From the NCBI GenBank assembly GCA_010279815.1, contig QEOQ01000303.1, positions 747,567-811,566 on the forward strand: a stretch of 64,000 nucleotides of DNA, given 5' to 3'. The stretch comes from Brachionus plicatilis. Its lineage: Eukaryota; Rotifera; Eurotatoria; Ploima; Brachionidae. A program made the translations under genes and the position numbers. Numbering within the stretch: position 1 is the first letter of the stretch; each line of letters opens with the position of its first letter. Below the pieces are notes generated by a model that was given only the letters and a program-made list of their open reading frames with translations, did not search any database and was not told the DNA's origin. Shown here piece after piece: positions 36,137 through 48,884 of the stretch.

Positions 36137-39100
36137 CCAAAATTGTGAATAATGTTAATTTAAGAAAAATTTGTTCGATTTTTTTTTTATTTAATATGAG
36201 CTTTAAATTGAAATTAGTGTCAAGATTGCTGTGTTTTCGCTTCTGAACTTTTTCTTATACATTTAAAATCTATCAGGTGGGATTTAAAATATCGATAGGT
36301 GAAAAAAAAATTTTTTTTATACATGTCCAAAAGTATTAGTTTTTCATAATTTTTTAATGTTATTTTATTTTTAATTGCATTCAAAATTTCAACTCAACTT
36401 TTAAAGCATCTTTTTTTTTTAATTTTTTTTTTATTAATAAAAATTTTTGAGCATAATTAAGCTAAATTGAATTCGCTTTTAAAATACTTTACTCAATGAA
36501 TGAATCTACTTTAAATATTAGTTAAAAATGAGTCTTGTCGATTTAGTGAATAGAAAAGCTGTCAAAATTTATTTTACATACAAAAACTTTTTTTGGTAAA
36601 TATTTTGAAAGACTCAATGACATTTATTAATTTTTTGTAAATCTTCTACACATTGCAAGTAAATGGAATACTAAGCTTTCATTTCATAAATCGAAAATTG
36701 GTTAGCTTGGACGCATTTAATATTTTATTTATTCTGGAGGAAAATATTCGGAAAAATTTTTTTCATCATATTTAAATTTTATTAAAAAATATTCAAAAAT
36801 TCAATTAGTTTAATGCATCATCTAGACCATGGAAATCAAATCATTTTCAATTTTTAAATATTGGACATAAAAATTCAATTTCAATTGAATTTTAGCTGCT
36901 CAAAATTTTTTTTAAAAAGATTGTATTTTAAATCCTTCGAAAAAATAAAGTCTTTTTTGTGCTAGTTAGAGCAATCAAATTTTCAATGAACTAAAAAAGA
37001 CTAAAAATTAAACTCTATCAAATCAAACCGATGTAATTGCTATTATTTGTTTTTCCATCCTATACTTTTAATTACAATTATTGTTGAATATTTAAAGAGT
37101 CTTTTGTTGGTTGTATTTAGTAATTATTGTCATGAATTTAGCAAGCTATTAAAAATATAAATTAAAAAAAAATATCAGAACACGCACAATATTGAAAACT
37201 AGTAAAACTCAACCACATAAACATGCAATCAAGTTGGATTTTAATCAAATAAATTTTTTCCTAAATTGTTCTTTAAATCGAAAATAATAAAAAAAAATTC
37301 TATAATTTGGATTATAAAAATTTTCTTTAATTGTTTTGTTTCTAGTAAAATTATTTAAAAATATAAAATGCTTACTGAAATTGTCATTCTAAACATTCTG
37401 AACCCATTGAAGTTCCGTTTAAAAATATTTAAAAAGAAATCAATTGGTTAAATTTATTGAAATTATCAAATAGTTTAAAATTATTAAAGTATTATACTTC
37501 AATTTTTTTCATTTTAAATATTGGCTTTAATAATTTTTGAATTTAATTTTTTTGAAAAATTAATATCTAAATGCAACATTTAGAATATTTAAAATACTAA
37601 GAAATATTGATCATATTTTGAGTACTTTAACCACTGTAATTTTTGATTCATTACGAGCTTATCATCTTCAAAGTCCTGTCAGAAAAATTATATATTAAAT
37701 GAATTGGAAAAATTAACCCATATAAGATTTAAAATTTTAATTTGGATAGTGCTTCAATTTTTTAACATTTCATTTTTTGCGTTAATTTTTTTTTGATTTT
37801 GGTATTGCGAACAATAAAAAATATTTTCTTCATTTAATTTCTTAAAACACTTCATTTATTAAAATTAAAGTAAAAATTTTAAAATCTTTTTACAAAATCT
37901 GTAAAAAATATGTTGAAATTAAATAGAAAGAATTATCAAACTCTCAAGAAAGATAAAGGCATCTTTATTCAAAACGACCTATATTGGACAAATTAGGTGA
38001 GTTATTGCACAAGTCGTGGAATTCGCATCTTAGGAATGATAGCCAAGAGCTTCAAGAAATTGAATCGTTAAGAATCTATACAATGCGCTTCTAGAGTTTG
38101 AAATTGGTTCATGGTGTCCATATCTAGATAGAGACATTTCTGAAATAAAAAAGGTTCAGAAAGCGCAACATCTTTGCACTCCGCAATATGAGTATTCCAA
38201 GAGACTTGATTTTTTTAGATTAACTAATCTGAATATAAACCGTAGAAGAGGAGATTTAATTCAGATGCTTAAAATCATAAATAGCTATGGAATTTTTCAT
38301 TTTATAAATGGCTACATTTTCCCTCCAATAAGGTATATAATTTAAGGAGATATACAAAATGTTTTGCAGGAAAAGAAGTTAAGAGTTGTATGCAGCATTA
38401 TAATAAATTGAGTTTTTAATGTTTTGAATAGCCTACCTCAGGAAATTGATGATTCCGAATTTAAAAACACTTTTAAACACTTTTAATTGGATAGATGACT
38501 TAATGTGAATTGTATAAACAAAGAAAATCTCGAGCCATAAGTAAAAGTTTTGGATGCTATTTAAATTCAAAAAGAAAACATTTACTGCCAAAGCTCATAA
38601 TTTGATTTAAAATTTTGGCGTTGTTTTCAATAAATTGTAAAATGAACAAATAAATAAATTTCGCAATTTAATAGAATTTATATCTTGAATTGAATTTTTT
38701 TATCTTTAAAATTCAAGTTTTCTAACAAATATTTATTTATAAAAAATAAACAAAATTAATTAAAATATAAAGTTCATTCAGTTTAAAATTTAAGACCAGC
38801 AATTTTAAAAATTATTTTAATTATTTATTTTTTTATTTAAAAAAATTAAATAAATTTTCTATAAGTATAGTAACTATCAAATTTATCCATTAATTCAAAA
38901 GTTTTCTAATTTCAAGATGAATAAGCTAATTTATTAATTTCACATATTTTACAATGAGTTTATTTTGGGTATTGTGAAATTTAAATACAAATTGAACAAA
39001 AATTCATCATTTTTTGATGAATTAAAATTAAAGCTAATAAAATGTACTTAAAATATTCAACATACTTTGTTGCACCTTTATTACCTAAAAAATCGTTATT

Positions 39101-39623
39101 TTCTTTTTTTTAGTAAATTAAACCAAAAAATTATTTAAATCTTATTGATAATTTATTTTTTGTTCTATTGAACATGAGAAAAATTATTTTAAGTAAAAAA
39201 GGTTATTTTTTTCTTTGTTGTAGTATTTTTATAAGTATATTTTAAACTTCAATTTTAATTCATCAAAAAAGGATGAATTTTTGTCCAATTTGTATTTAAA
39301 TTCTAAAATATCTTTATTTTGTTATCCAACAACTTTCATTTTTTAAATTCAATCAAGTTTTTTTTAAAGATCTTGATGACTATCAAAACTATATCAAAAC
39401 TTTAAATATAGTTAACAAAATACCAAACACAAGAGTAAAGAAAGAAAATTTTCTTAACCATGCATTTAAAATTTATAAATGAATTCTATACCTTGCATAC
39501 ACAAATTTGAATGCATTAAAATATAATTTAAATTTTTCTAACCAAAACTCATGCCGTTTATCTTTTAATCAAAAAATAATTAACATTATTTTTAAAAAGA
39601 TTTCTTATTATTAAATAAATAAA
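36137..39623. other. AT-rich spacer with a LINE remnant
   Basis: Apart from the decayed LINE at about 38090-38490, I see no gene or structured element. Confidence 0.55.
38093..38490 (+). pseudogene. Decayed LINE C-terminal fragment
   Basis: A frame from about 38096 reads FEIGSWCPYLDRDISEIKKV, then KRLDFFRLTNLNINRRRGDL and IQMLKIINSYG. This matches the region after the RT domain of LINEs (EYxSxVWSPYLxxDIxxIExVQ ... RRRGDLIxxYKI). After frameshifts, NVLNSLPQEIDDSEFKNTF gives the usual LINE C-terminus. Stops and shifts show it is dead. It belongs to a different family and strand from the element at 13699-15793. Confidence 0.75.
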
Positions 39624-42373
39624 ATGGAAAAGACAAAAGTAAAAAGTAACAAACGAAAATCAATTCACGAACCTAAGATGAACAATCAAAATATCGAAAA
39701 AAATGATGATAAACCTGATCTATTATCAACCAGTTTGGCCTCAAACGGAAGTTTAGTCTCTTCGTATAATGAATATGATTTGGATACTTCAGATGAAGAA
39801 GTAGATCAAATTTTTTTTGTTGGAATTAATTTAATTTTAAATTCAAAAAAAGGATCTGAGGAACACAATAGGAAATGTGCCTTTGAAATGGTATGATGAC
39901 TATGAACACATTGGATATGACTTGGATGGAGAAAAAATTTCCAAGCCAGCTAATTCGAAGAGAAATGATGAATTGGATGAATTTTTAGAGAAAATGGAAA
40001 ATCCCGATTATTGGCGGACGGTAAGAGATAGTCAAACAGGTGGTAAAATTATTCTATCTGATGAAGACATAGAAATTATAAAAAGATTGACATCGAGCAA
40101 GTATGCTAATAAAAATGTAGAAGAATTTGATACCTCGACATCTTTTACTCATGATGAAATGAAAATGCCACTTAGTGGACGACCTGAGCACAAACGTAGC
40201 TTTATTCCTTCTAATTGGGAACGCTTACGAGTCGGAAAATATGTTCATGCAATTAAAATGGGATGGATTAAGCCGGCGATCAAAAAGCCCGAGGACAGCG
40301 AAGAAAAATTCTACGACATTTGGGCAGATGAAAACGATGCAGATAAACGTAAGCACTTGCATCATTTACCAGCACCGAAATGTCCATTGCCAGACCACTA
40401 TGAATCTTACAATCCACCACCAGAGTATTTATTTGATGATGAAGAGAAGGAAAAATGGGAAAAACAGGAGCCGGAAGATCGTCGTATTAATTTCATACCT
40501 AAAAAATATCCTTCTCTCCGTCTTGTTCCGGGATATGGCAACTTTATCAAAGAAAAATTCGAAAGATGCTTGGATATGTATTTGGCTCCAAGACAAAGAA
40601 AAATGAGGGTCCAAGTTGATCCACAAGATTTGTTGCCTAAACTGCCCAAGCCAAGAGATCTTCAACCTTTCCCCAATACTCTAGCTATTGTAATTTACCT
40701 AAAAGTTAATTTTAACATTAAAAATATTAATTTTTATAAAGACTTTCAAAGGACACAAGTCCACTATCACATCAATCAGTGTGCATCAATCTGGTCAATG
40801 GATCTTATCCTCTAGCAATGACAAAACAGTTAAATGTTGGGAAGTGTCTACTGGACGATGCATTTATACTTGGACATTCGAAACCAAATGTGTCAATTGT
40901 GCTTGGATACCAGTTCAGAACTTGTGCCTATTTTCAGTTGTATTGTAAGTGAATTTTCTGAATTTTATTTATTTTTTTTTAATTTCAAAGAAAATTTATA
41001 TTTTATAAAATTAAAGAAAATTAAATTAAGAATATATATATAATGATTATATATATAATTATATTTGAATAATTATTTGAATAATTATTTGAATAATTAT
41101 TTGAATAATTATTTGAATTATTTGAATATTTGAATAATTTTTAAATTGAAACTAAGTTTTCATATCAAATCAATATATTTTAGTCATGAAGCTTTAATTT
41201 ATATTAAAGAATTAATTTACTTTTAATAATTGATCAAAGCTCAAAAATTTGTTTTTAAGTGAAAATATTGTAATGATAGTTAATCCAAAGTGCGGTGATA
41301 AAGTAATCTCAAGCAATACAGATGCTAAAGTTGCCGAATATTTCGTACAATTCGAGCAGTCTGATCAATCAAAATCAGTAAATGGTAATGAGTCTGACGA
41401 TGAAAGTTCTGAAAAAAAGAATACTGATACCAGAAAGCCTCCATGCACATGGAAATTTTTCCATGAAAAAAAAAATGATCCTAATTATAAGCAGGGCTTT
41501 AGAATTCAATTGATCCATCAAAAGGTAGAAATTTAATATTATTTTGTTTCTTTGAATAAGATTTTTTTTTAGAATTTAAAAAACGTTTCGTGGCACCCAA
41601 AAGGAGATTATTTTGCCACTGTTTTGGATGATAAAAACTCAAATAGCTCTGTCATTATGCATCAGTTAAGTAAACAAAAATCAGTTAGACCTTTTGCGAA
41701 AATGAATGGTATTGTACAACAAGTTGTATTTCATCCATTTAAGCCAATACTTTTTGTGGCAGTAAGTTGATTAAAAATGAAAAAAATATCTGGACCCAAT
41801 TTTTTTTAAAAGACTCAGCGTTATGTAAAAGTTTATGACTTGGTTAAACAAATATTGGTTAAAAAATTATTAACAAATGTTCAATGGGTTAGCTCTTTGG
41901 ACGTGCATCCAGCTGGCGATAACTTGATTATAGGAAGTTATGATAATCGTTTAAGTTGGTTCGATTTGGATCTTTCAACTAAACCATACAAAACATTAAA
42001 GTAAAGATTTTTTTTATGAAATCATAGAACTTATTCAACTTATTCATTATTTGTAGACATCATAAAAAAGCTATTCGAAGTGTTGCATATCATAAAAAAT
42101 ATCCTTTATTTGCATCTTGTTCGGATGATGGTACTGCTATTGTGTCTCATGGAATGGTCTACGAGTAAGTTCAAATTAATTCAAAAAATTAAACATTAAA
42201 AAACTAATTAATTTAGTGACTTGATGCAAAATGCGCTGATTGTTCCATTAAAAATTTTAAGAGGACACGAAATTACCAAAAATATTGGAGTAACTTGCTG
42301 CAAATTTCATCCTACACAGCCATGGTTGTTTACTAGTGGCGCTGACAAAACAATTAGACTTTATTCTAATTAG
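39624..42373 (+). CDS. BOP1: BOP1, ribosome biogenesis WD-repeat protein
   Basis: Eight exons: 39624-39800, 39853-40689, 40742-40944, 41260-41524, 41573-41761, 41813-42000, 42057-42164, 42217-42373. Phases agree throughout, giving 707 residues (human 746). After an acidic N-terminus come the BOP1NT signatures [55 protein letters not shown] and [21 protein letters not shown] repeats follow ([57 protein letters not shown]), ending [16 protein letters not shown]1 works in the nucleolus with PES1 and WDR12 (PeBoW complex) in 27S/32S pre-rRNA processing and 60S assembly. For exon 2 I chose the donor GTAATT because it yields NTLAI-TFKGHK as in homologues. AATAAA is at 42380-42385. Confidence 0.96.
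41064..41140 (+). repeat. 12-bp AT-rich tandem repeat in BOP1 intron 3
   Basis: About five copies of TTTGAATAATTA, decaying to shorter TTGAA(T)n units, next to a TA-rich run. It lies within the 315-nt third intron, the longest of the gene. Confidence 0.85.
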
Positions 42374-42385
42374 ATTACCAATAAA

Positions 42386-43197
42386 AAATAAAAATAAAAT
42401 TAATTTTTTAAACATATATTGGAAAATTAAACATTTTTTTGATATTTTCTATCAATTAAAATAATTTAGAAAATATGAACAATGCCAAAATAACCAACTA
42501 AAAATATAAATTTTGTGATTTAAATTTAATTGTTAATTAAATACTAAATTTTTTTAAAAGCTTTAATATTATTAAACCTGAAATTGATCGATATTGACTA
42601 ACATAAATATCTTAAATTAAATTAAAATTTAATCAAAAATTTATGAACATATTAATGAAAAAGATTTTTAAAACAAAATTTTAATCTGGTTAAAAAAATG
42701 AAAAATTTCCTATTATAATTAATAATTCAAATATAAATTTTATTGGAAAAAAATTAAAAATTTACGTAAGCTTTCCTAAATAAAATATTGAAATCTATTT
42801 AATTAAAAAAATATACTTATAATATAAAGATCAATTTAATAGCAAATGAGAAAGCTATAAATAATAGAAATCCCAAAACAAAACTTGATTTTTTGATTTC
42901 GAAGCAGAAATAATGAAACGACTGCATTAGATCTAAGCTTGAGCTTTAATCAAGAGCTGGGTTACTGCTAGCCTTAATGGTGATTCGAGCTTTATCAATA
43001 CTTTCTCATTGAAAGTATTTTAACTCCCCTCAAAAATGCAAGAAAGATAATTTATAAAAGATAAGAATTTCAATATTTATTAACTGAAAGCTTTTTTAAA
43101 CTTCAGAGATTTTATTTATTAAAAATAAATTTTATTCATTCATTTTATTTTATATTTAATTGTTAAAAAATATTAACTATATTTAAAAAAGTTAAAA
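42386..43197. other. AT-rich spacer between convergent genes
   Basis: About 0.8 kb between BOP1 (+) and the small secreted gene (-). Nothing recognised beyond 3' UTR-like AT-rich sequence. Confidence 0.55.
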
Positions 43198-43639
43198 TTA
43201 AAATCTTGTCGTTTTGATGCTAGGCCTATATTTTTGATTTTTGGCAATTGCATTTTTGATGAACCACAACAGTTCATCTTTATTCGGGTTTCTTTTTTCT
43301 AAATTTGCTTCATTGCCTACAGCCCATTCATCGATTAAATTGCTTGTATAAGAATGAGCCTGGTACTTTTTTCTAAGAAAATGTTCTAGGCAACGCAAAA
43401 AATTGTTTGTTTTTTGACATTTGTACAACGAATCTAGTTTTAAATTTAGTAATCTATTAAAATACATTTTGAAAAATCTTACTTGGGTCCAAAAATTCAT
43501 CATTAGGATCCATTTCAATAAGTTCCTGGTTAAAACTTGGATCGAATTCAATGGAAGCTTTTTCTGTTGTCCGGGCAGATGCTTGTTTGGCCAAAAACCA
43601 AAAACCAATTACCATCAAAATTCCAATAATGTTTTTCAT
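43198..43639 (-). CDS. Small secreted protein with one Cys pair, function unknown
   Basis: Two exons, 43639-43483 and 43433-43198, joined across a 49-nt intron (GTAAGA...CTAG, phase 1), giving 130 residues. The first about 22 residues (MKNIIGILMVIGFWFLAKQASA) form a clear signal peptide with a likely cut after ASA. The mature part is acidic at first (FDPSFNQELIEMDPNDEFLD), then has two cysteines, C58 and C67 (CX8C), and basic pairs RKK and EKR before the C-terminus SIKTTRF. This layout could be a peptide-hormone precursor or a small extracellular protein. There is no amidation glycine and I recognise no family. Confidence 0.65.
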
Positions 43640-43941
43640 CTTTTTTTCGTATTATTTTCAATTTCTATAAAAATTAAATGTTAAAATCCAAATATTTTTT
43701 CATATTTATATCACAAAAAGCATTTAATTTTAAAGCTTTCACAAGCATTAAATTTATCAATTTTTTTAAAAGATATATTATGCTATGACGGAAGGATTAT
43801 ATATTTTATTAGCCATTAATTCACAAAATTAAATTCAAATGTATATGATTAAATTATAAAGCGTGGTAATTAGGAAGGATCAAATTAGATAACATAGATT
43901 TCCTTAAATTTTATTAAGATAAATCTGAAAATAAAAGAAGT

Positions 43942-45864
43942 TTATTTTTTAGGAGAAAAATATCTATCTCTAAACTGATTTAGTAGTTCCGAATTTTTGT
44001 TTGCCATGCGATTTGAATTTATATTTTCATGATTCGTCTTTAATTTTTCAAAACTGTTTCCTAGAACGTCAATTTGTGGTATTTTTATCATAGTAACTAG
44101 CAATCTTGACGTGAATTGTGTCAATCTTTGTTCACTAAAACATTTTAGGTTTAAATCTTTGTGACAAGGGATAAATTGTTTCAGTATTTCTCTCATTTCC
44201 TCAAAGCTAAATATTCATTTAAAATAATTTTAATTGAAAATTTAATATTTTTTCATTCACCTTTTATTTTTCCGATCTGTATTAAGGTATATCGGCAACC
44301 AATAGACGAGTCTTCCTTCACTTGCAAGATGGAAGGAAGCAAAATCCAAAAGATCCAAATAAATATCACCTAAATTATATTTTATATGCTGAACAAAATG
44401 CACAGCTTTACTCTTATCTTCTTCGGGACTTTTATCATGGTTTATTTTTGAATTTTTATTTCCAATTTTTTTGGCTTTTTCCCTAATACCATAGGGAGGA
44501 TCAGTAATAATTGCATCAAATTTAAAATTTTTTTTAATGTATTCCGTGCTAAAATCTGCAGCCAAAATGTCTATATATTTACTCTCGAGACCATATTGTT
44601 TCAAGTTATTCAAAATATTTTCATCTTTTTTCCTGTATTTCTGACCCATTCGGCTTGATAAACCTCTTGAATAAACCAAATTGTAATCTAAATCAGCACC
44701 GAAAACATGGGCTCCGCAATGTGCAGCACCTACCAATAAACTTCCAGTTCCTACAAAAGGATCAAATACAATAGTTGCTGGATTTACATTTGCCATGTTT
44801 GCCATTATCAGCGCAAGCAATGGATCCATGCTTGTATTCCCGATGAAACCACGATCTTTTAAATTGTATTTGTGCGCTACATAACTTTGACCAAAGCAGA
44901 CCTTTAAAACAATATTTAACCTTTATGGATGAGTCCATTTTTGAAAATTAATTACAAATTTAGCCAAATAACATTTTCGTAATTTTTTATTTTTAGATAG
45001 TTCTGGTTCGTCATTTTCTGATGTTTCTGGTTGAATCCACTCTTCTGCGTAAAAAAACTTATGCTTTACCATTTTATCATTCAGACAAACCTTAAGCCCT
45101 TTTTCATCTAGCTTTAATCCTTCAACAATTTTCTTTAAAAATTGTATTAAGAAAATTATTAAAAATGATTTTGATATTTAACTTAATGAACCTACCTCAA
45201 TTTTTTGTAGCTTTTCTTCTTGTGAATAGATTTTAGCATACGAATAAACTTCGACTTTAAAAGTTTCACCTTTTTCAGTTTCCTTTTGTATTCATAATTA
45301 GAGAATTCAAAAAATTCTGATTTGAGACAACTAAAAATTACCATATCAATATCATTGTTTTGAAAATTTTCAAGCATATTCTCCAAGGTATCGCCTTCAG
45401 ACATCAATTTTGAGATTGATCTTCAATTGGTTTAAAATTTTGAAACAATTTTTTTTTTTTTACTGTTTAAATCAATTGTGATCAAAAAGATTAATTTTTT
45501 TGTTTACAATTATTGATCATTGATTTAAAATTTCATATTGACTTACGGACTTTAAAAGAAAACAACGATTTCCAATTTCAAAAGCAGTTTGTTCATTTGG
45601 TAGAATGCATGTAAAGAGTGGACTCTTGTAATAAGATTTAAGAATAAAATAGATTAAAACAAAAATCAAATAAAAATACATCTTTGGAATAATTGTGGTC
45701 GGAAATGCAGTTAGGTTTTTTGATATTTTCGCAAATCATTTCTAATTCCTTCATATTAATTTAAAGATTTATTTTTAAACAAAAAATTTATCTTAAAATA
45801 CTGGGAAACGGAATTCCAGAAAATCATGTGTTAAATGGAACAAATACAAATTTTGATTTTTCAT
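43942..45864 (-). CDS. TRMT11: TRMT11, tRNA guanosine-10 N2-methyltransferase catalytic subunit
   Basis: Eight exons on the minus strand: 45864-45802, 45748-45680, 45624-45551, 45420-45342, 45282-45196, 45132-44956, 44901-44261, 44206-43942; 484 residues (human 463). The N-terminus YLFHLTHDFLEFRFP, then SPLFTCILP and KSISKLMSEGD, follow the family's THUMP-containing region. Next come YSQEEKL and FIGNTSMDP. The methyltransferase fold shows FDPFVGTGSLL (SAM-binding motif I) and TDPPYGIRE (catalytic DPPY), and ends with GRLVYWLP and a C-terminal helix region. With TRMT112 it makes m2G at position 10 of tRNAs. The exon-3 donor that keeps the frame is GTCCGT, four bases before a perfect GTAAGT that would shift the frame; see findings. 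The intron after exon 4 also has a weak acceptor. Confidence 0.9.
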
Positions 45865-48800
45865 TTTTTTAAATTTTCTATTTGGAAATTTTCTAGTTTA
45901 TGTTTTAATAGAATTTTTAAAATTATTAGAATTATATTAATTTAGACTCATATATTTATGAGCAAAGAAAAATTTACATTTTTAAATTGAATTCGTTGAA
46001 AACTTAGTTTGACTGTTTAAAATTAAATAAAAAAATGTTCAATACTACTAAAATCTGAGCTTAATACGTCAGTAAAATTAAAAAAAATTGATTGAAAAAC
46101 AAAAATTTATTAATAAAATAGATTTAATAAAAAAACAACAAAAAAAAATCCCCAAAGTGCATTAGCTAAAACCAATGTAAAATACTCTAAATCCAATTTC
46201 AGTAAAAAATCTGAATTTTGGAATATTCTGAGTTCTTGAGGTGATTGAGTTGATATTCATACGATACTGTTAGAATAAGCATAACTAGTTTTTAGAAATT
46301 ATAGAGAAAAAATTTATGAATACAGATACGGAAATTTTTTTAAATCCAATTTCATAGTATCATGTTTACTAAAAATGGTTGATCAAAAATTGAATTTTTC
46401 GAACCCTTTTTCATCACAGAGCATTTATCAATATTTAAATATAGTGACAAAGTAAAAGGCCAGCTAGAAATATAATCTTTTTATTTTTGAAGTAAAATGT
46501 GGTGCTTTAAAATCGATTCATCTTTATTCGATAACAAAAATGTGGCCAGAACACTTAATCTTTTTGGGCTACACTAGTTTTATCAAGCCAGTTAAACATA
46601 GATAAGTCTGTGTTTACTATTGGAAAGAAAATATATTATTCGGTCAATACCTGTAAAACCATATGTTTTGAGTTTTAAAAAAAATTTATGCATGATTTTG
46701 AATTCAATTATCTAATCATGGTAAAATCTTGTAAACCATTTCGAAGTTATGAATGGGAACTCCCCATAGCTCCACTACAATAACTTACTTTAATCAAAAA
46801 AAATTTAATTAAAAAATGAATTATAAAAGAAATTAAGATTCGTCTTTCACATTAAAATTATAGATTGATAGCATGTTCTGAAAAAAAGATTAAAACATAA
46901 TTATAGTAAAAAATTTTAAAACCGATCAATTATGATATCTTAGTTTTTAAATTCAATTAGTTTTTCACATTTTGAATAAAATATAATGCTTACTATACCA
47001 TCTTGTAGAGTAAGAAAAGCTATACATCTTTATAATAGAACAATATCAGAAAATCATTTTTTAGAAGATTTTGCTTAAAATCCATCACATGCATATATTT
47101 TTCAATAAATTTAACCATAATAAAATTATTATATGGACATAAAATTTTTTAAACTTATTAAATGCAGGATGTTCTGCGTTTTTCATTAATAGAAAATTGA
47201 TTTAATAAAAGTTCTTATTGAACATGTTGATATAGATAAATAAAAAAAAGACAAAATTACATTTTGTCAATTAATATATATAAATGTCAATTAAGACTAG
47301 ATAATTCGTCAGCTATAAAGGAATCAATTTGAAAAAATAAACGTCATTTAAATAAATGTTTTATCGTTTTAAAAAAATATTTGTCAAGTAAAGAGAATTT
47401 TAATTTTTTTGGCACATTGTCACAGCAATTCTAAAAGGACAGAACTTTTTTTCTCTATCGCATGAGCCTAAAAAAAAGCCTCTTTTAAGTCTTGTATGAT
47501 TTTGAATTCTTGTCAAATTCTCTTTCAAATAATATAAAATATCAATTTTGCTTTCGAGTCAAAATGGTTATGGAGGTATTTTCCGATGAGTGGTCGGTTT
47601 TATCACTTTTTGCCATAATTCAAATTAAATAATTTTTTTAAAGAATGGGCATGTGCATGAGCATTCTCTTGAACATTTTGTTTGCTCTAGAGCAGTTAAA
47701 GTGACCTAGCACAGCTCAAGAGCATGTGCCGTATACTTATTTTAGAAACGTGCTGTACTAAGTAGCCAAATATTTTGAAATTTTTCTAAAAAATAAATAT
47801 ATAATAAAAACTTAAAGAAAAGCATCAAAAACAAAAAATTTCTATTGAGATACGATTTTATTATTTTACAAAAAATAAAAAAATAAAAATCATCTGTTTG
47901 ATAATTAAGTTGATTTCTAGAAATTTTTTGAGCCAGAGAAGGCTGTTTTGATAAAACATTTAGACGAAAATTTTTGAATTAGAACAATATTTAGATAATT
48001 TAGAAAATTATGTTGATGAAAAATCTGCGTATATATAAAAATCATCCTGTTTTATAGTTTAAAATTTTCTGACTCTTAAGATCTTATCTATATTTTTTAT
48101 TTTTTCTTCTGATTCGCATGTTGTTTTTATTCATTTATTTTCCCAACTTCATTTATTTCTTAACTAAACAGTTCTTAGATTATTATTTTTTGTCTCTCAT
48201 TCTTTCATTAATAAACGAAAAATAACTTACTTCAAATTTAAAATATTTTAAAACTGTTTTTATTATTTTTTTTTGTTTTTTTTTTTATCTGAAGGAGCCT
48301 ACGCTCGAACAGAAAAAACAAATAAATAAATAAATATTTATCCCGTTTACATATTAAAGATAAAGATTACTAAATGGTCTTCTAAGAGTAGACTTTGCTC
48401 GTGTATAATCTTGTAAATTTATTCATTATTCAAATGTGATATTATTCAATCTTTTTATAAGATACTGATTTTTATTTTTATTTATTTTCTTTTTTATCAA
48501 ATTTAAATCTTGTCAATGTGACTTTAAATCAATAAATAATAATAATAATTAAAGTAGAAGATAATGTCCTTTTCTTAATTTTGATATTAATTTTGTGAAA
48601 TAGGTGATCAAAATTTAGTAAATTAAGTCGACGAATTAGCACATGCTCTTTTTAAATATATTATCATTTTTTTATTTTCTAAAAAATTAAGTTTCTGTAA
48701 AAAACCTTTTTAAATAATCATAAATAAAAAAAATGAGTAATTGAATATATATATATATTTCAAAAATAAAAATAAAAATGGTTTAACAAAATTAAAATAG

Positions 48801-48884
48801 TTAAATTATTAAGATGTGAACATCCGCACAAATTTACGGTAAAATAAGTTCATTGGGAAATCCATTTCTTAATTTTACATTTGA
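45865..48884. other. 3-kb AT-rich spacer, no gene seen
   Basis: No coding signal. A perfect 12-bp palindrome TGCTCTAGAGCA is at 47683-47694, within a locally GC-richer patch (about 47645-47750) where CATGTGC and CTCTTGA/TCAAGAG recur. Confidence 0.55.

Noticed and set aside
45625..45681. N-terminal exon starting MYFYLIFVLIYF for TRMT11
   Set aside because: This stretch is better explained as a 55-nt intron; removing it joins SKD to SPLF and restores family similarity, with real upstream exons at 45680-45748 and 45802-45864.
47645..47750. Palindrome around TGCTCTAGAGCA as a possible regulatory or mobile element
   Set aside because: Only the central 12 bp pair perfectly; the outer matches are not symmetric and no target duplication is visible.
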